DNA from: Amoebidium appalachense
Taxonomy: Eukaryota > Ichthyosporea
Reading direction: 5' to 3'
Length of the DNA stretch: 64,000 nt
Assembly: GCA_963693365.1 (NCBI GenBank)
Contig: CAVNZM010000014.1
Span: 4,774,001-4,838,000 of the forward strand
Each line of letters opens with the position of its first letter. Within the stretch, counting starts at the first letter, position 1. The translations under genes were made by a program, and so were the position numbers. The notes beneath the pieces were generated by a model. The model saw only the letters and a program-made list of their open reading frames with translations. It was not told the DNA's origin and did not search any database. Below, one piece after another: positions 35,787 to 48,096 of the stretch.

Positions 35787-38271
35787 ATGGAAGAAAATGT
35801 GTTTTGTGGAAGGGAGGGTGGAAGGGAATATGTGTTCCGCAGGGTGGATGCTGGTAGCTACCAGTATGATTGTTATTTTCGTAGTGTAGGAACTACAAGG
35901 CAGGACGCCTGCAGCACTGTGCTAGAGCGGGCAAGGGTTGATGTTGTGGTGCGTGAGCTACTTGCACCAGAAATATTGCAAGAGCATCTGGGAAATCTTG
36001 GTGGTCTTTGTGAGGGACATCCACTCAAACAACCACTAGAATCATATAGCGCCCTAGATAGTGAATGCACTAGCATTGAACAAAACATCTGGAAACGTGA
36101 AATGGGGGGGACATGGGCGTTCTCTAGTGCGTGCAGAAGTCAAGGATTTATGTGTGCAAGAAGGGTATGTGCAAGAAGGGGCAGCATTGAACGCACTGTA
36201 TGGTGCTATGGAAGCTGCATGGTTGGAGGGGATCAGAGTATGTTCCGAATACTGGATGTGTGAAGATTACTTTATGAATGTTGTAGGGCGTGGATATGTT
36301 CAGGTTCAAGTTGTCCCAAACGTTGGGGAGGGCAATGCAGGGAACAATAAGTTAACCGGGTTTGTGGATGCCCTTTGTTATGTGTCCAACTATAGAGTTG
36401 CCGTTTGGGAAAGTGTGGGTGGTAATAAAAACGTCAAAATGCGTTTTCACTCCAAAGGGTTTTATACAAACACCAACACAGAAAAACACGTTTTTTGGGG
36501 AAGAGTTAGTGACACCTTAGGGCACTTTCAATCTTTGCACATCATTACCTGCAATCTCTCTGATGTAATCATCCCTGAAGGACCCAAACACATCGTCACT
36601 GCACAATCGCAAAACACAACACCATCCTACAAAGATGCTCTATCAAACACCCACACAGTTGCGAATCCCTCACAAGTGCATGTAGACACACACACAAGCA
36701 TGCCTGCAAACAATACACCTTTCAAAAATGCTCTTCCTGGTTTACCCAAAAATTCGTCTGGTGTTTCCTCTCCTTCTAGACAACATGCACACACAAATAG
36801 GGCACCTTCACAACAAACTGTTTCCTCGTCCGTACCACTAACACCGCTAAAACCACATGCCCACTCTCGTAACACTACCCACCACACATTGCACAAACAC
36901 ACTGCTTCTTCTCCTTCTTGTACGAGCACATCTACGCAAAACACTACACCTATCCCCATCCACACACCCAACAAATGGAAGTGGGTGGATTCACAAATAC
37001 AAACACAAGCACACACGCACACAAAGAAGCAAGAAAGGGGGGAGGGATCAAGAAAAATACAGCCACAGAAACCCACACCTGCTCATGCACATTATCTCTC
37101 TCACACCAACACAAACCAAACACCACAAGCTGTACACACACCCGCATCCACGCCTAAAACATGGATGTGGGTAGATTCACAAAAAGCAACACCTGCACAC
37201 ACACGCACAAAAAAACAAGAATGGAAGTGGGTGCAAAACAACACAAATGTGTGTGGGCCAACTACAGGTGGTATGCACATGGAAGCACAAACACACACAC
37301 CTGTGCAACACACACAGCAAAGAATTGTAAATGCACCTGTGCCCACAAAAATTCCAGAAGTAGCGCACACTGCTCCTGTCTCCCACACCGCACACAAACC
37401 TCCTCACACACAGAAAGAGAATACACATCACCCACACATACACCAAACACACGAAAGCGGAAACTGTCCACACCCCATCAGATCTGCTTGTGCCCCGCCC
37501 CGCCCATCCACTCTCAACAGTAATTTGGACGTTGACACCATTTTGGCTGAGTGGAATACAAAGGTAATAGAAAACATACGCAACACATGGTGCTTTTGTT
37601 GCTTGGCTGCTTGTGCTAAACATGAACTTCTTGTGGTTGAAGTTTTTAGAGATCACCCTGCGTTTGTCCTTAGGCACTATGTTGATAATACCATTGAGTG
37701 TGTGTATGTGCCTATTGTGGACATAATAAAAGATAAAGATGGTAAAGGAGATAATAAACTAAACATGGAAGTGTGTAAATCTTGTGCTGACTATATAGTT
37801 AATAAAAGTATGTTGCCTCCGTTGAGTCGTTACAATGGTATTGAACCAGGTGCACGGCCACCTGCCCTGAAAGATATGGAATTTGCCGGGCATCACTGGC
37901 CATCCAATAATACACTACCCGCTGAATTGTCGTCACTAACTTGGATGGAGTAAAGACTTGTGTGCCTATTAGAAACAAGAATGAGAGTAGTGATATGTGG
38001 TAAAATTCGGAATCATGCAGTTACCGGACACAGTGTATCTTACTGGAATGATTTCACGGCAAAATTACAGACATTAATGATCCGACCAGATACCTCAAAA
38101 AACGTGACTTTTTCTTTCGAGGGTAAAACATACAAGGGTGTAGTTAACATGGAAAAAGTATATAATGCCCTTGATTACCTGGTTGCTAACAATGAAGTAT
38201 ACAGAAACATTGTAATTAACAGGGATAGAACTGAGTTTGACAACAATGTCCTTCCTTCCTTAACTTTATAG
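35787..38271 (+). pseudogene. Mobile-element ORF: OTU-like peptidase region plus DUF6570-like region, broken
   Basis: Three open segments read as one protein. 35787-36105 contains YQYDCYFRSVGTTRQDA, like the OTU Cys box (D-G-x-C-x-F-R-S-V) with the Asp-Gly part degenerate. The frame then shifts by +1 at the G7 run 36104-36110 and continues to GHFQSLHII near 36525-36550, like the OTU His box. Next is a Thr/His/Pro-rich linker with two WVDSQ...HTHTKKQE-type repeats. The C-terminal part has paired Cys (WCFCCLAAC, VCKSCADYI), then PPLSRYNG and LPAELSSLTWME, typical of the DUF6570 region next to the Helitron-like helicase domain. A TAA at 37951-37953 sits where the family usually has Glu, and the frame resumes as RLVCLLETRMRVV to a stop at 38271. 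No Rep or helicase domain follows. Family assignment is from memory of motifs. Confidence 0.6.
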
Positions 38272-38607
38272 CGAAGTGGCTAGGCAGCTAGGATTGTTAG
38301 AGCAGGAGTCAGAAAATCCAACATTTTTATTTTTTTATTTTTTATTTTATCCCGTTTCACTCCCGGAGGCACTGCCTAAGGGGAGCTAACGTCTTCCACA
38401 GTAGACACACGAATGTGCTCTCTACATAGTGCAACTATAAGTCAGGATACATAATCCCGACTGTCACTACATATTCTGGCAATTCTTAGCCCACGGGGTT
38501 GCCGCAGTCACGCTAGTGGGGATTGAGCAAACTCACTTCAACCAACACCTAGCCAGGAGTGACCCGGGGGAAAATAAAAGGGTATAAGCAAGGAAAAGAA
38601 AGAAAGA

Positions 38608-39132
38608 AGAGCAGTGTGTTGGTGCTGCTCGGCATGGTAGAAGACTAGAGCAGGGTGTTGGTGCTGCTCGGCATGGTAGAAGACACTAGAGCAGGGTGTT
38701 GGTGCTGCTCGGCATGGTAGAAGACAATAGAGCAGGGTGTTGGTGCTGCTCGGCATGGTAGAAGACACTAGAGCAGGGTGTTGGTGCTGCTCGGCATGGT
38801 AGAAGACACTAGAGCAGGGTGTTGGTGCTGCTCGGCATGGTAGAAGACACTAGAGCAGGGTGTTGGTGCTGCTCGGCATGGTAGAAGACTAGAGCAGGGT
38901 GATGGTGCTGCTCGGCATGGTAGAAGACACTAGAGCAGGGTGTTGGTGTTGCTCGGCATGGTAGAAGACACTAGAGCAGGGTGATGGTGCTGCTCGGCAT
39001 GGTAGAAGACACTAGAGCAGGGTGATGGTGCTGCTCGGCATGGTAGAAGACACTAGAGCAGGGTGTTGGTGCTGCTCGGCATGGTAGAGGACACTAGAGC
39101 AGGGTGTTGGTGCTGCTCGTCATGGTGGAAGA
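38608..39132 (+). repeat. 41-bp minisatellite, about 13 copies
   Basis: Unit GAGCAGGGTGTTGGTGCTGC then TCGGCATGGTAGAAGACACTA. Some copies are 38-39 bp (missing ACA/AC) and several carry T-to-A in GGTGATGG. Period is not a multiple of three; no spacer diversity, so not a CRISPR. Confidence 0.95.
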
Positions 39133-39139
39133 AGACAGC

Positions 39140-40400
39140 ATGAAGTTCGTGCGGCCTATTGGTATTCTTATGTTTTTCTAGAGTTTTTGACGCTTTAGTA
39201 AATTTCGTTTTTCCTGACAAAGTGCCCATGTCGCAAAACTAATAACTCGTGTTGTACTAGTCCTACGGCAACGGCTCAAACACGGCCATGTTGCCAGCGT
39301 TTGGCTCTATGCAATGGTGTGCATGCCGCCCCTTGTGCGTAAATGTGGTGGAGTGTGGATGCAGCGGCGCACGGCCGTTTACGAAACACGTGTCGTGTTT
39401 TGTGCCTGGTCGCGATGGCCCTGTGCGTGTTAAAATTTAAGAGAATAGGAATGTGCAAAATACGCATCTTGATTGGTTGCATTTTATCTGATGAGCCCGG
39501 AGTGGCGATCTTATTGGATAGTTAACTGCTATTTTTAAGGAATCATACTGCTTGTTCACCGATCACATATGGTTTTGATGTGATCGGGAGCCCGACATGG
39601 CGCGACTGAAGAAAAAGAAAAGAAAATCCAACAGGCGATCCCCACTTTCTCCCCACTGACAAAATCACTGCATCTGTAACACATGCAGCAATTGAATTAT
39701 TATCCCCCACAGCTCCGGGGAATATTGATTTCAACACACAGACCTCAAGCACACCAGACACACACCAACAAGCGAGACAGCAAGCACAGGCTTCTTTACC
39801 TCCCTCCCTTCGATACACTTTGAACCCAGGCCAGGCGAACCCATAGCACATCGCCACAACAAATAATAAGTCGCTAAAAAACTGCCCTTTTGATAATGGT
39901 GAACCAGCCACCATACACAGAAACCCCCCTTAAACCCTTGCACATACATAAAGCTATAGAAGATGATTCAAGTTCACGGAAAATTCACCCAAACAAACAA
40001 CACCCGGGGCCCCCTTGCTCCCCCTTGTTATCCATGCCTGGCCTCCCTAGCCGGCTCGCAGTCTGCATGCCGAAGGCTTATGCCCCAGTATAGGTTGTAT
40101 ATGGGCTTTGCGGTAAGTGTGCTGCCTTGCAATATGTTACCTCATAATGAGCTTCTGAACAGCGTTTCATCTATTGAGTAAAGATGAAGGTCGACCAGTT
40201 TCAATGCTTTACACCCCTCGAAGACTGAAAACCATTGGTTGTTACACAAAGGAAAACCATATATGGTGTTTAGACGTAGCCTATTTTGGCTCTTGTAAAC
40301 AAAGCAACGCACCGTGGCCCCTTGAAAGAGCTGCACGTAGATCATCTTCCCATACCCGTGATTGAATTGCACCGTTATATTGTCACTTCTCCTTGATATA
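39140..40400. other. Gene-free stretch
   Basis: Non-repetitive. A minus-strand frame 40142-40543 (134 codons) overlaps the next ORF antisense; no family is recognised in either. Nothing else supported. Confidence 0.35.
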
Positions 40401-40440
40401 TACCAGTAGTTGGTGTCTCTTACAATGCACACAAAGAATG

Positions 40441-40788
40441 GACGAGGGCATGGAACTTGGTGATGGCAGTGGTGCGGGGTTCGAAGCAGGGGCACTTGAT
40501 CACTCGGATTTCTTTGACAATATTTTTTCCGACGATAGCACACAGAGCGGTACAGAAGACAGTGAGGCTACAGAGGATACCGCTCTCTCAGGGAAATGGC
40601 GTATTTTTGACTCCAATAAAGTAGACATAACACTCAAAGCAGACGATATTGAAAACAGGCTCCTAAGTCCAGTAATCCAAACGCCAAACCCTGCTTCGAT
40701 GTATGGCACACGAACAAGGATATCAAAACACCTGAATACTGGGCAGATTACGAGCCTCAGTAGACACGGTGGTCGCAGTGTGAAGTGA
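40441..40788 (+). CDS. Hypothetical acidic protein fragment
   Basis: From ATG 40441 an open frame of 116 codons with a Glu/Asp/Ser-rich N-terminal half (FFDNIFSDDSTQSGTEDSEA) and LKADDIENRLLSPVIQTP. Balanced composition and no simple repeat. It may be a transposon ORF fragment or an unrecognised exon. Unknown function. Confidence 0.3.
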   Translation, partial: DEGMELGDGSGAGFEAGALDHSDFFDNIFSDDSTQSGTEDSEATEDTALSGKWRIFDSNKVDITLKADDIENRLLSPVIQTPNPASMYGTRTRISKHLNTGQITSLSRHGGRSVK

Positions 40789-40863
40789 TTGGTTAAGTTA
40801 GAGTCACGTCACTTGCAGGCTTTGCTGTTGCCAAAGAGTTCTTCTTGTGTTTTTTCCTTCACC

Positions 40864-40904
<41 letters not shown>

Positions 40905-41754
40905 ACCCCCCACCCCCTTTTTTTTTTTTTGGCTGTGTGTGTGTGTGTGTGTGTGTGTGTTGTCAGAATATACAACAATAGTGCACGAGTTGGCATATGC
41001 ATTTCGCACGCACGTGCACAGCACGATTCTTCATTAGTTGCACATCTTTGGTTTACACAGGTTGCACGAGCACATAGCATACATAGTAGTTAGGTACGAT
41101 CGTTTATTTGTGCTTTATCTCCCTTTATTTCATAAGCATGTCCGGCATGCTCTTGTTTGCCCTCTGTTATTCATTAGGCACGTGTGGTATTCATAGTTTG
41201 TTTAGCTATTGGCGATAGCGAGAGGAAAGCACGCATCCGACGATTGTTGTGCATGCTTTTCATGTTTTCTGTGTAGTCGGGTGTTTTGTCTGCGGTTGGA
41301 CCGTATGAGGGAAATGCAGTATGATTTCCGTTCATGTACGTGTCGTTACATGATTGGTCAGATTTATAGTATTCATAGTATTTGCCAATCAGATGCGCAA
41401 ATACCTTTGGATAGATCTGTATATTCATGGAATCTGCCTGCGGCAGATAAATAGGTGAGAATCGAGCATAATAAAATCAGACGTAGATTGACAGAACATG
41501 CAACTGTGTTTCTACCTCTCCACACTACCCTCTCTGTTAGTGCTGTGGCATCGTGCATTGCCCAGCACCACTCTGCACGTGTTTATGTCTGTTAGTTTAG
41601 TGGCCTGATCACCCACGTATACTCTCATTAATATTCATAATTATGCATGTGTGCCCAGGTATGTGTTAGTTGTAGTGTGTACACTCTGCTAGTCAGGCGA
41701 GAATAGTAGGGACTTTTGCCGTAAGTCAGCACTTTTCTTGCATGTGTGTGTGTA

Positions 41755-41784
41755 CACGTGTGTGTGTGTGTGTGTGTGTGTCAC

Positions 41785-41847
<63 letters not shown>

Positions 41848-41980
41848 GTGCGTGTGCGTGTGTGTGCCCCTGTGTGTGTGTGTGTGTGCGTGTGTGGTGG
41901 TGGTGTATGATGGTGGTGGTGGGGGGGGGGGGGGGGGGGGAGAGGGGAGGGCTCGGGAGGGGGGGGGGGGGGGGGGGGAT
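41755..41980. repeat. (TG)n and G-rich block
   Basis: (TG)n at 41757-41900, (GGT)n, then two G runs. Flanks 40800-41750 and 41985-42360 are non-repetitive without a supportable gene. Confidence 0.85.
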
Positions 41981-42357
41981 TGCCTATGATACCCAAGTTA
42001 ACCGTTAGAGGGACTGTTGTAATTTCAAGAGTAAGACACTTAATAGTTCAAATTTCGTGGTCTTCTACTACTGTAAATATATTCTTGTGTTGCTAAGATC
42101 AGAGTGTACCAGTATCACAGTTATTTTTCGGAACACTATGTGAAACTTTGTTTAGACATTTAGAAGGAGCTTCAAGCTGAGTTACTGTATCATTGAATAA
42201 AAATTTCGTTTGAACGTGAAATTGCAAGTGTACGCAAACCTGCATGTCCGACCATTTATTATGGCAATCTACAGATTTGGACACTTGTTCACTATATAAT
42301 ACATGGGAAAGAACCCGCAAAACATGCAGCTCGCCTGGCTGAGTATGCGCATACGTT

Positions 42358-42392
<35 letters not shown>

Positions 42393-42499
42393 CCCCTCCC
42401 CTCCCTCCTCCCTCCCTCTCTCTAATAACAACAACAACATCCGCCTGACCACACGCACACGCACACGCGCTACTGCCATCACCCAACCGTGACAGTAAC

Positions 42500-43630
<1,131 letters not shown>

Positions 43631-43789
43631 CAGACATACGCTATTCATTTGGCAGGCACTATGACATGCCGGCATTAAAAGACCTCGCACGCTGCACGTG
43701 TCACTTAGTCACTAATTAGTATGATATGTCCGATCACGTGGCCCCCCGGCTGGCGCGGCCGCGATCATGTGAGTCGCGACTCCGAAGTC

Positions 43790-44025
43790 GCGAATTGATT
43801 CACCTTGTTTTCAGATTGATTCACATTGTTTGGAGCTCGCACCACCTCTCGAACGTCTCTAAATAACATGAAAAATATAGATATAAACACCCAAAAAAAA
43901 TATATAGGAGTTTTTTTGACTACCAAAACCAAGTTTTTGCTTAAGTAACATGTATATTTTGACCACAGGGTAAGATTTGAGAAGCGCCACAAAATTGATT
44001 CACATTGAATGTGAATCATCCGGAC
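43790..44025. repeat. GATTCACATT motifs and near-perfect hairpin
   Basis: ATTGATTCAC occurs three times and TTGATTCACATTGAATGTGA ATCA (43994-44018) is a nearly perfect palindrome. Similar motifs at 35164-35240 suggest a MITE-like family, but no clear TIR pair or target duplication was found. Confidence 0.35.
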
Positions 44026-44049
44026 TACTGTACAGGGAGGCTAACTCAT

Positions 44050-47000
44050 AACTTCATAACAGGGTGTGAAATTTGTTTTTGGCTGGTGCCATTTTGGCAA
44101 CTTTCCACCAGTCTGGATGGCCCTAACAGAACCAACAACCGTTTTTGAGCGTATTTTCTTATATATTTGGCTCTGTTAGAGCCAATTTTATAAAAATTGA
44201 TGGACCTGACCTCAAAAAGTTAGGGACAATCTTCTAGCCCTAAACCCCCTAATTTCACAGCCTGCTTCATAATATAATTCTCAATGATTCTCGGATTCGA
44301 TCCTCGACTATGACCCAACCTCGGTCCAAGGTTTTTTATGTCAAGCTCGAGGATTTCAAAGGCCACGCCAGAGCCATGTCATACATATCCTTGATTGAAT
44401 CGTCCTCAGTCGTATGCATGTGACTGGTTTGTGTACCATGATGTTTGGTGCGTGACGTCCGTGGTTTACATTGTGAGTCCGCGTGCAAGATTGTCCGCCA
44501 ACAAGATTCCGTCGACGCCGATTTTGCCAAAATTTGGGTTAAGATTGCGCCGACGGGCCTATATTCAGAACAATCTTAATTTTCATGTGGGGTGCTGGTT
44601 TTGATATCCCATACACGACATAGGCTCCCCTAAAAACCGTAATTTCAGCATCTTACTCATCTTTGCCTCGAGTAAACAGCGTAAACCCCATATATATATA
44701 TATAGCTATTTTCCATTTCCACTTGCACCAGCGGGTTCGAGTCTGGCTCAGCTGCTTTTTTTTTTTTTCCCTTTTCTTTTCTTTTTTCTTTTTTTTTCTT
44801 TTTTTTTTTTTTTGCCTTCCACCCCCATCCCCCCCCCCCCCCCCCCCCTCCCCCTCCCCCCCCCCCCCCCCCCCACCCTTCACCCCCACCCGTGACCCCC
44901 CCTTCTCTCTCTCCCCCCCGCCCCCCCCCCCTCATCTCCCCCCAACTCTCCAAAGAGGGCACACACATAAACGTACACCACACAGTGAAACTAATATATG
45001 TTAGCCACCGCTAACTTGAACCACCAGCGCCTGACCATATCTACTTGATCCTCCTCCTCCTCCTCCTCTTCCCCCCCCCCCCCCCCCCCCCCACGGGCTA
45101 AGATTATGAGGACGGCCAAAACTCGACAATGGTTCGTGTGAAAAACGAACACAAGGATTCACAGTTTTCCTGAATCATTACGTATACGGGCAGGTTCACG
45201 CAAGCGCTTATCGAACGTGAGCAGCTGCAGGTTTTGAAGTTTAGAGTTAACGTTGCAAGGACGTGTTCCACTGAGCCTCTTGAATCAGACATGAGCCAGT
45301 TTCACGTACATATGGACGTGCTCCAGGGCCCCTTGAATCAAAAATGGGCCCGTTTCACGTACATACAAAACACATACAGTGCGTGGCACAACATAAACAT
45401 GCATGGGACAGGCCGGGAGCTCGAGATCATTCGGCATGCGGCACGGCTCAGTGCGCGTCTGCGCGGCCGGCCGACGCGACTCGCGAGTCGCGACGGCGCC
45501 TGCCCGGGCCGGGCGCGTGCACAGGCCACTACGTCAGACGGAGGGCAAGCTAAAAGCTTGCAGCGAAAACTTTAACCACTTTAACTATACCGCGGCCTAT
45601 ATGTAATTTCGAGGTGTGCTTATGGCGCGAAAACGGGCAGTTAGCCACTGGAAAAGTTGATATTATAAATATATTCAAGTTACCCATACATATTGATGAT
45701 TTTTGGTTATAGAAGTGCTTTGTACGTGTTTTTGTTATTTTTCTATGGGTTGGTTTCTCTATATAAAGACGATCGGTAAATATAGTTTGGTTTTTCGGAA
45801 TGCCCTATCGTGTGCAAGTTCCGAATCGGGTTCAAAGCAACGTGCGAGCGAGCAGACTCTCGTATTCGTCCGCAACATCTTGAGTGACTTGTGCGAGTCT
45901 ATCAACTGATTGGACGCAACGAAAGAGGACAAACTTTGCGCATTCTGAAGTCACAAGTTGCCATCGCGCGATCAAGCAGACAACATGCATATGTCTACAT
46001 TTTCATGTCTACTGGTTTACAGGGTGCTTCATTCTCCTTTTTTGTTGTTCTTTTCTCTTTCCTTTTCTTTCTTTTTTTTTTCTCCTGTTGTTGTTTCAGT
46101 TTTCGTAAGTTTATCAGATCATAATATAGTGCGTGGCCCGTACATGTCGAGATTGTTCATTCCATATCCCACCACAAGATGTAGAACTTTGCCCAAGAGG
46201 ATCTGATCATTCGTGACATTGCAGACAGCCTGAGGCTGGCAAAAGCACTATGTTTAGCAAGAAAATCGTAATGATTGTGTTTGTTTATTATCACTTGTGC
46301 TGTTTACAGATTTTGTTTTCTTATTCACTGTTTACCTTTGTGTTTTAGGCATTCACCTTATGCATGGATCGGATTACGGCAACCACACGGTACCGGTAGT
46401 GCACTGCTCATCTCGAGCTTTATAAAGCTATAAAGATATATGACCAATCGTTAGGCTCCAAGACAGCCGGCCAGGCGCCTATAGCTACCTTCCACACCAG
46501 TGCCCTCACCGAAATTCGCAAGCACAGCAGCGTCCATGGCCAAGGCTAGCATTCTGTCTGTCTATGGGGCATAGTCGTAAATTCGTTTTGTAAAAGTGCA
46601 AAAACCCCATTTTGGGCCTTGCATGCCTTGGGCATAAGGGTTGATGTTGGATCCACTTGGACGTAAAGATGCACGTAAAGATGCCTGTAGCTATGATTTC
46701 TGTAATTTTGGCATCTTTTGAGGTACCCTTATCACTGATAACACATGATGCTCATTGCTTTTTGTGCAAAAAAGCACGTTATCCCACGAGCACCCTTGTG
46801 TTCATTCTATTTCGTGCCGTTTTTCCCGGGATTTACCGCACTTTTCAGATCATTTAGCGAAACTGACCTGGCTTTGGTTATAAGCCTGCTGTAGCGCCTC
46901 TAGCGCTTCGCTAACATCAACAACTGTTGACATGGCGTAGGTGAACTACCCGACGCGGCTTATCCTGCTTTTATCCGCGGAATTTGCAGATAAGATTGGC

Positions 47001-47280
47001 CGATCTCGAATGATTGGTCAAACTCTCGGAACACTTTCGTTCCAAGCGCCTATAGACCGATTAAAAAACCCTTAGTACTATGCCAAAAATAGATTACGGC
47101 GCGCGTGCGCTAGGGCTGGAAAATTATTAATCGGATGGGGGTATCAATTGCATCGAATGCCGGCGGTGTGGGGGGTAGTTTGATGCTCTTTTTCTTGATT
47201 GATTTTCAACCCCTGGCCGCCGGAGTAGTGGGACGGTTGGTGCCCTTAGCAGAGTCGAGAGAGAAAGAAGCCTTTCGCTT
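44050..47280. other. Gene-free non-repetitive stretch
   Basis: Contains T/C-rich 44760-44930, an imperfect tandem duplication of about 55 bp (GGACGTGYTCCA...TTTCACGTACATA, 45258-45366), and a GC-rich patch with the palindrome GCGACTCGCGAGTCGC (45477-45492). No exon with splice support. Confidence 0.4.
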
Positions 47281-47421
47281 AGGGTTGGGGTGTTTTTTTT
47301 AGCGAGTAAGTTGGTACTGTGTGGTTTAAAAACGTTGCTTCTTAGAGTAGCTGTAGACAGTGGAACAAAGTTAGTCTTTCCCTTTTTCTTCTACTCATTA
47401 GCACAGCTGAAGTGGGCAAGC

Positions 47422-48096
47422 ATGGTGACTAGCTGCTGCCACGTCCTGTGCAATGCCACAGTGCAGAAAAACGGCCAGGGACATTTCGTTTACCCTCCCA
47501 TGGGCTCAAATGCAGCACAGAGACGCAAACAGTTTCTCAAGAGAGTGGGACGGACTGACGATTACATTTCTAGTGCGTTAAGATTAAGTAGTGAGGGCAA
47601 GTACCCGCGCCTTCTGTTGTGCCGAAGCCACTTCCCTTTGAGTGCCTTTGACGAAAACGGAGGTCTAATGCCAGACGCACTTCCGTACACTTTACTCGAG
47701 GAGGAACGGGCTAGGAAGGCCGAAGAAGCCGATAAAACACAGCGCAAACCGCCGAAACCTAGGGCACACGTGGTAATTGAGAGCGGGAGGAATCGGAGAC
47801 GGGTGCTTGGGGAGTTGGAAAGTAATGTGCAAACAGGAGAGGGTGTACCGCCCGATAATGTTGCTTTTGACGAGGACGGGCAGGGCGAGAATGGGCCGAG
47901 GCGATCCGATTGCGAGGGGGTGGAAGAGAGGGAGGGAGAATTGGACGAAAACGGTGTTGTGAACAACGGGGAAAACTTGGAGAATCGAGCTGCCAGGGGG
48001 TGCGCCCGAATTCGAAGAAAACGAATCGAAACCGCAATCCCCTCAAAGGGCACTACTAGTAAGCCCCGAAGAAGAACTGGAACTTCTGCGCAGTGA
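47422..48096 (+). pseudogene. THAP zinc-finger N-terminal part of a DDE transposase
   Basis: From ATG 47422 the protein opens MVTSCCHVLCNATVQKNG and carries GHFVYPP and LLLCRSHFPLSAF: the C-x2-4-C ... C-x2-H zinc ligands of a THAP DNA-binding domain over about 75 residues. An acidic region follows. The frame ends at TGA 48094-48096, but the transposase frame is already open from 47963, so the two parts overlap by 134 bases and were probably one protein. The nearest G5 run (47996-48000) or G4/A4 runs just before it are the likely shift point. Confidence 0.8.

Noticed and set aside
38608-39132. CRISPR-like array
   Set aside because: Units are directly adjacent without unique spacers, in a eukaryotic context.
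40142-40543. 134-codon minus-strand ORF
   Set aside because: Overlaps a plus-strand ORF antisense, has no recognised motif and no splice support; kept only as a note.
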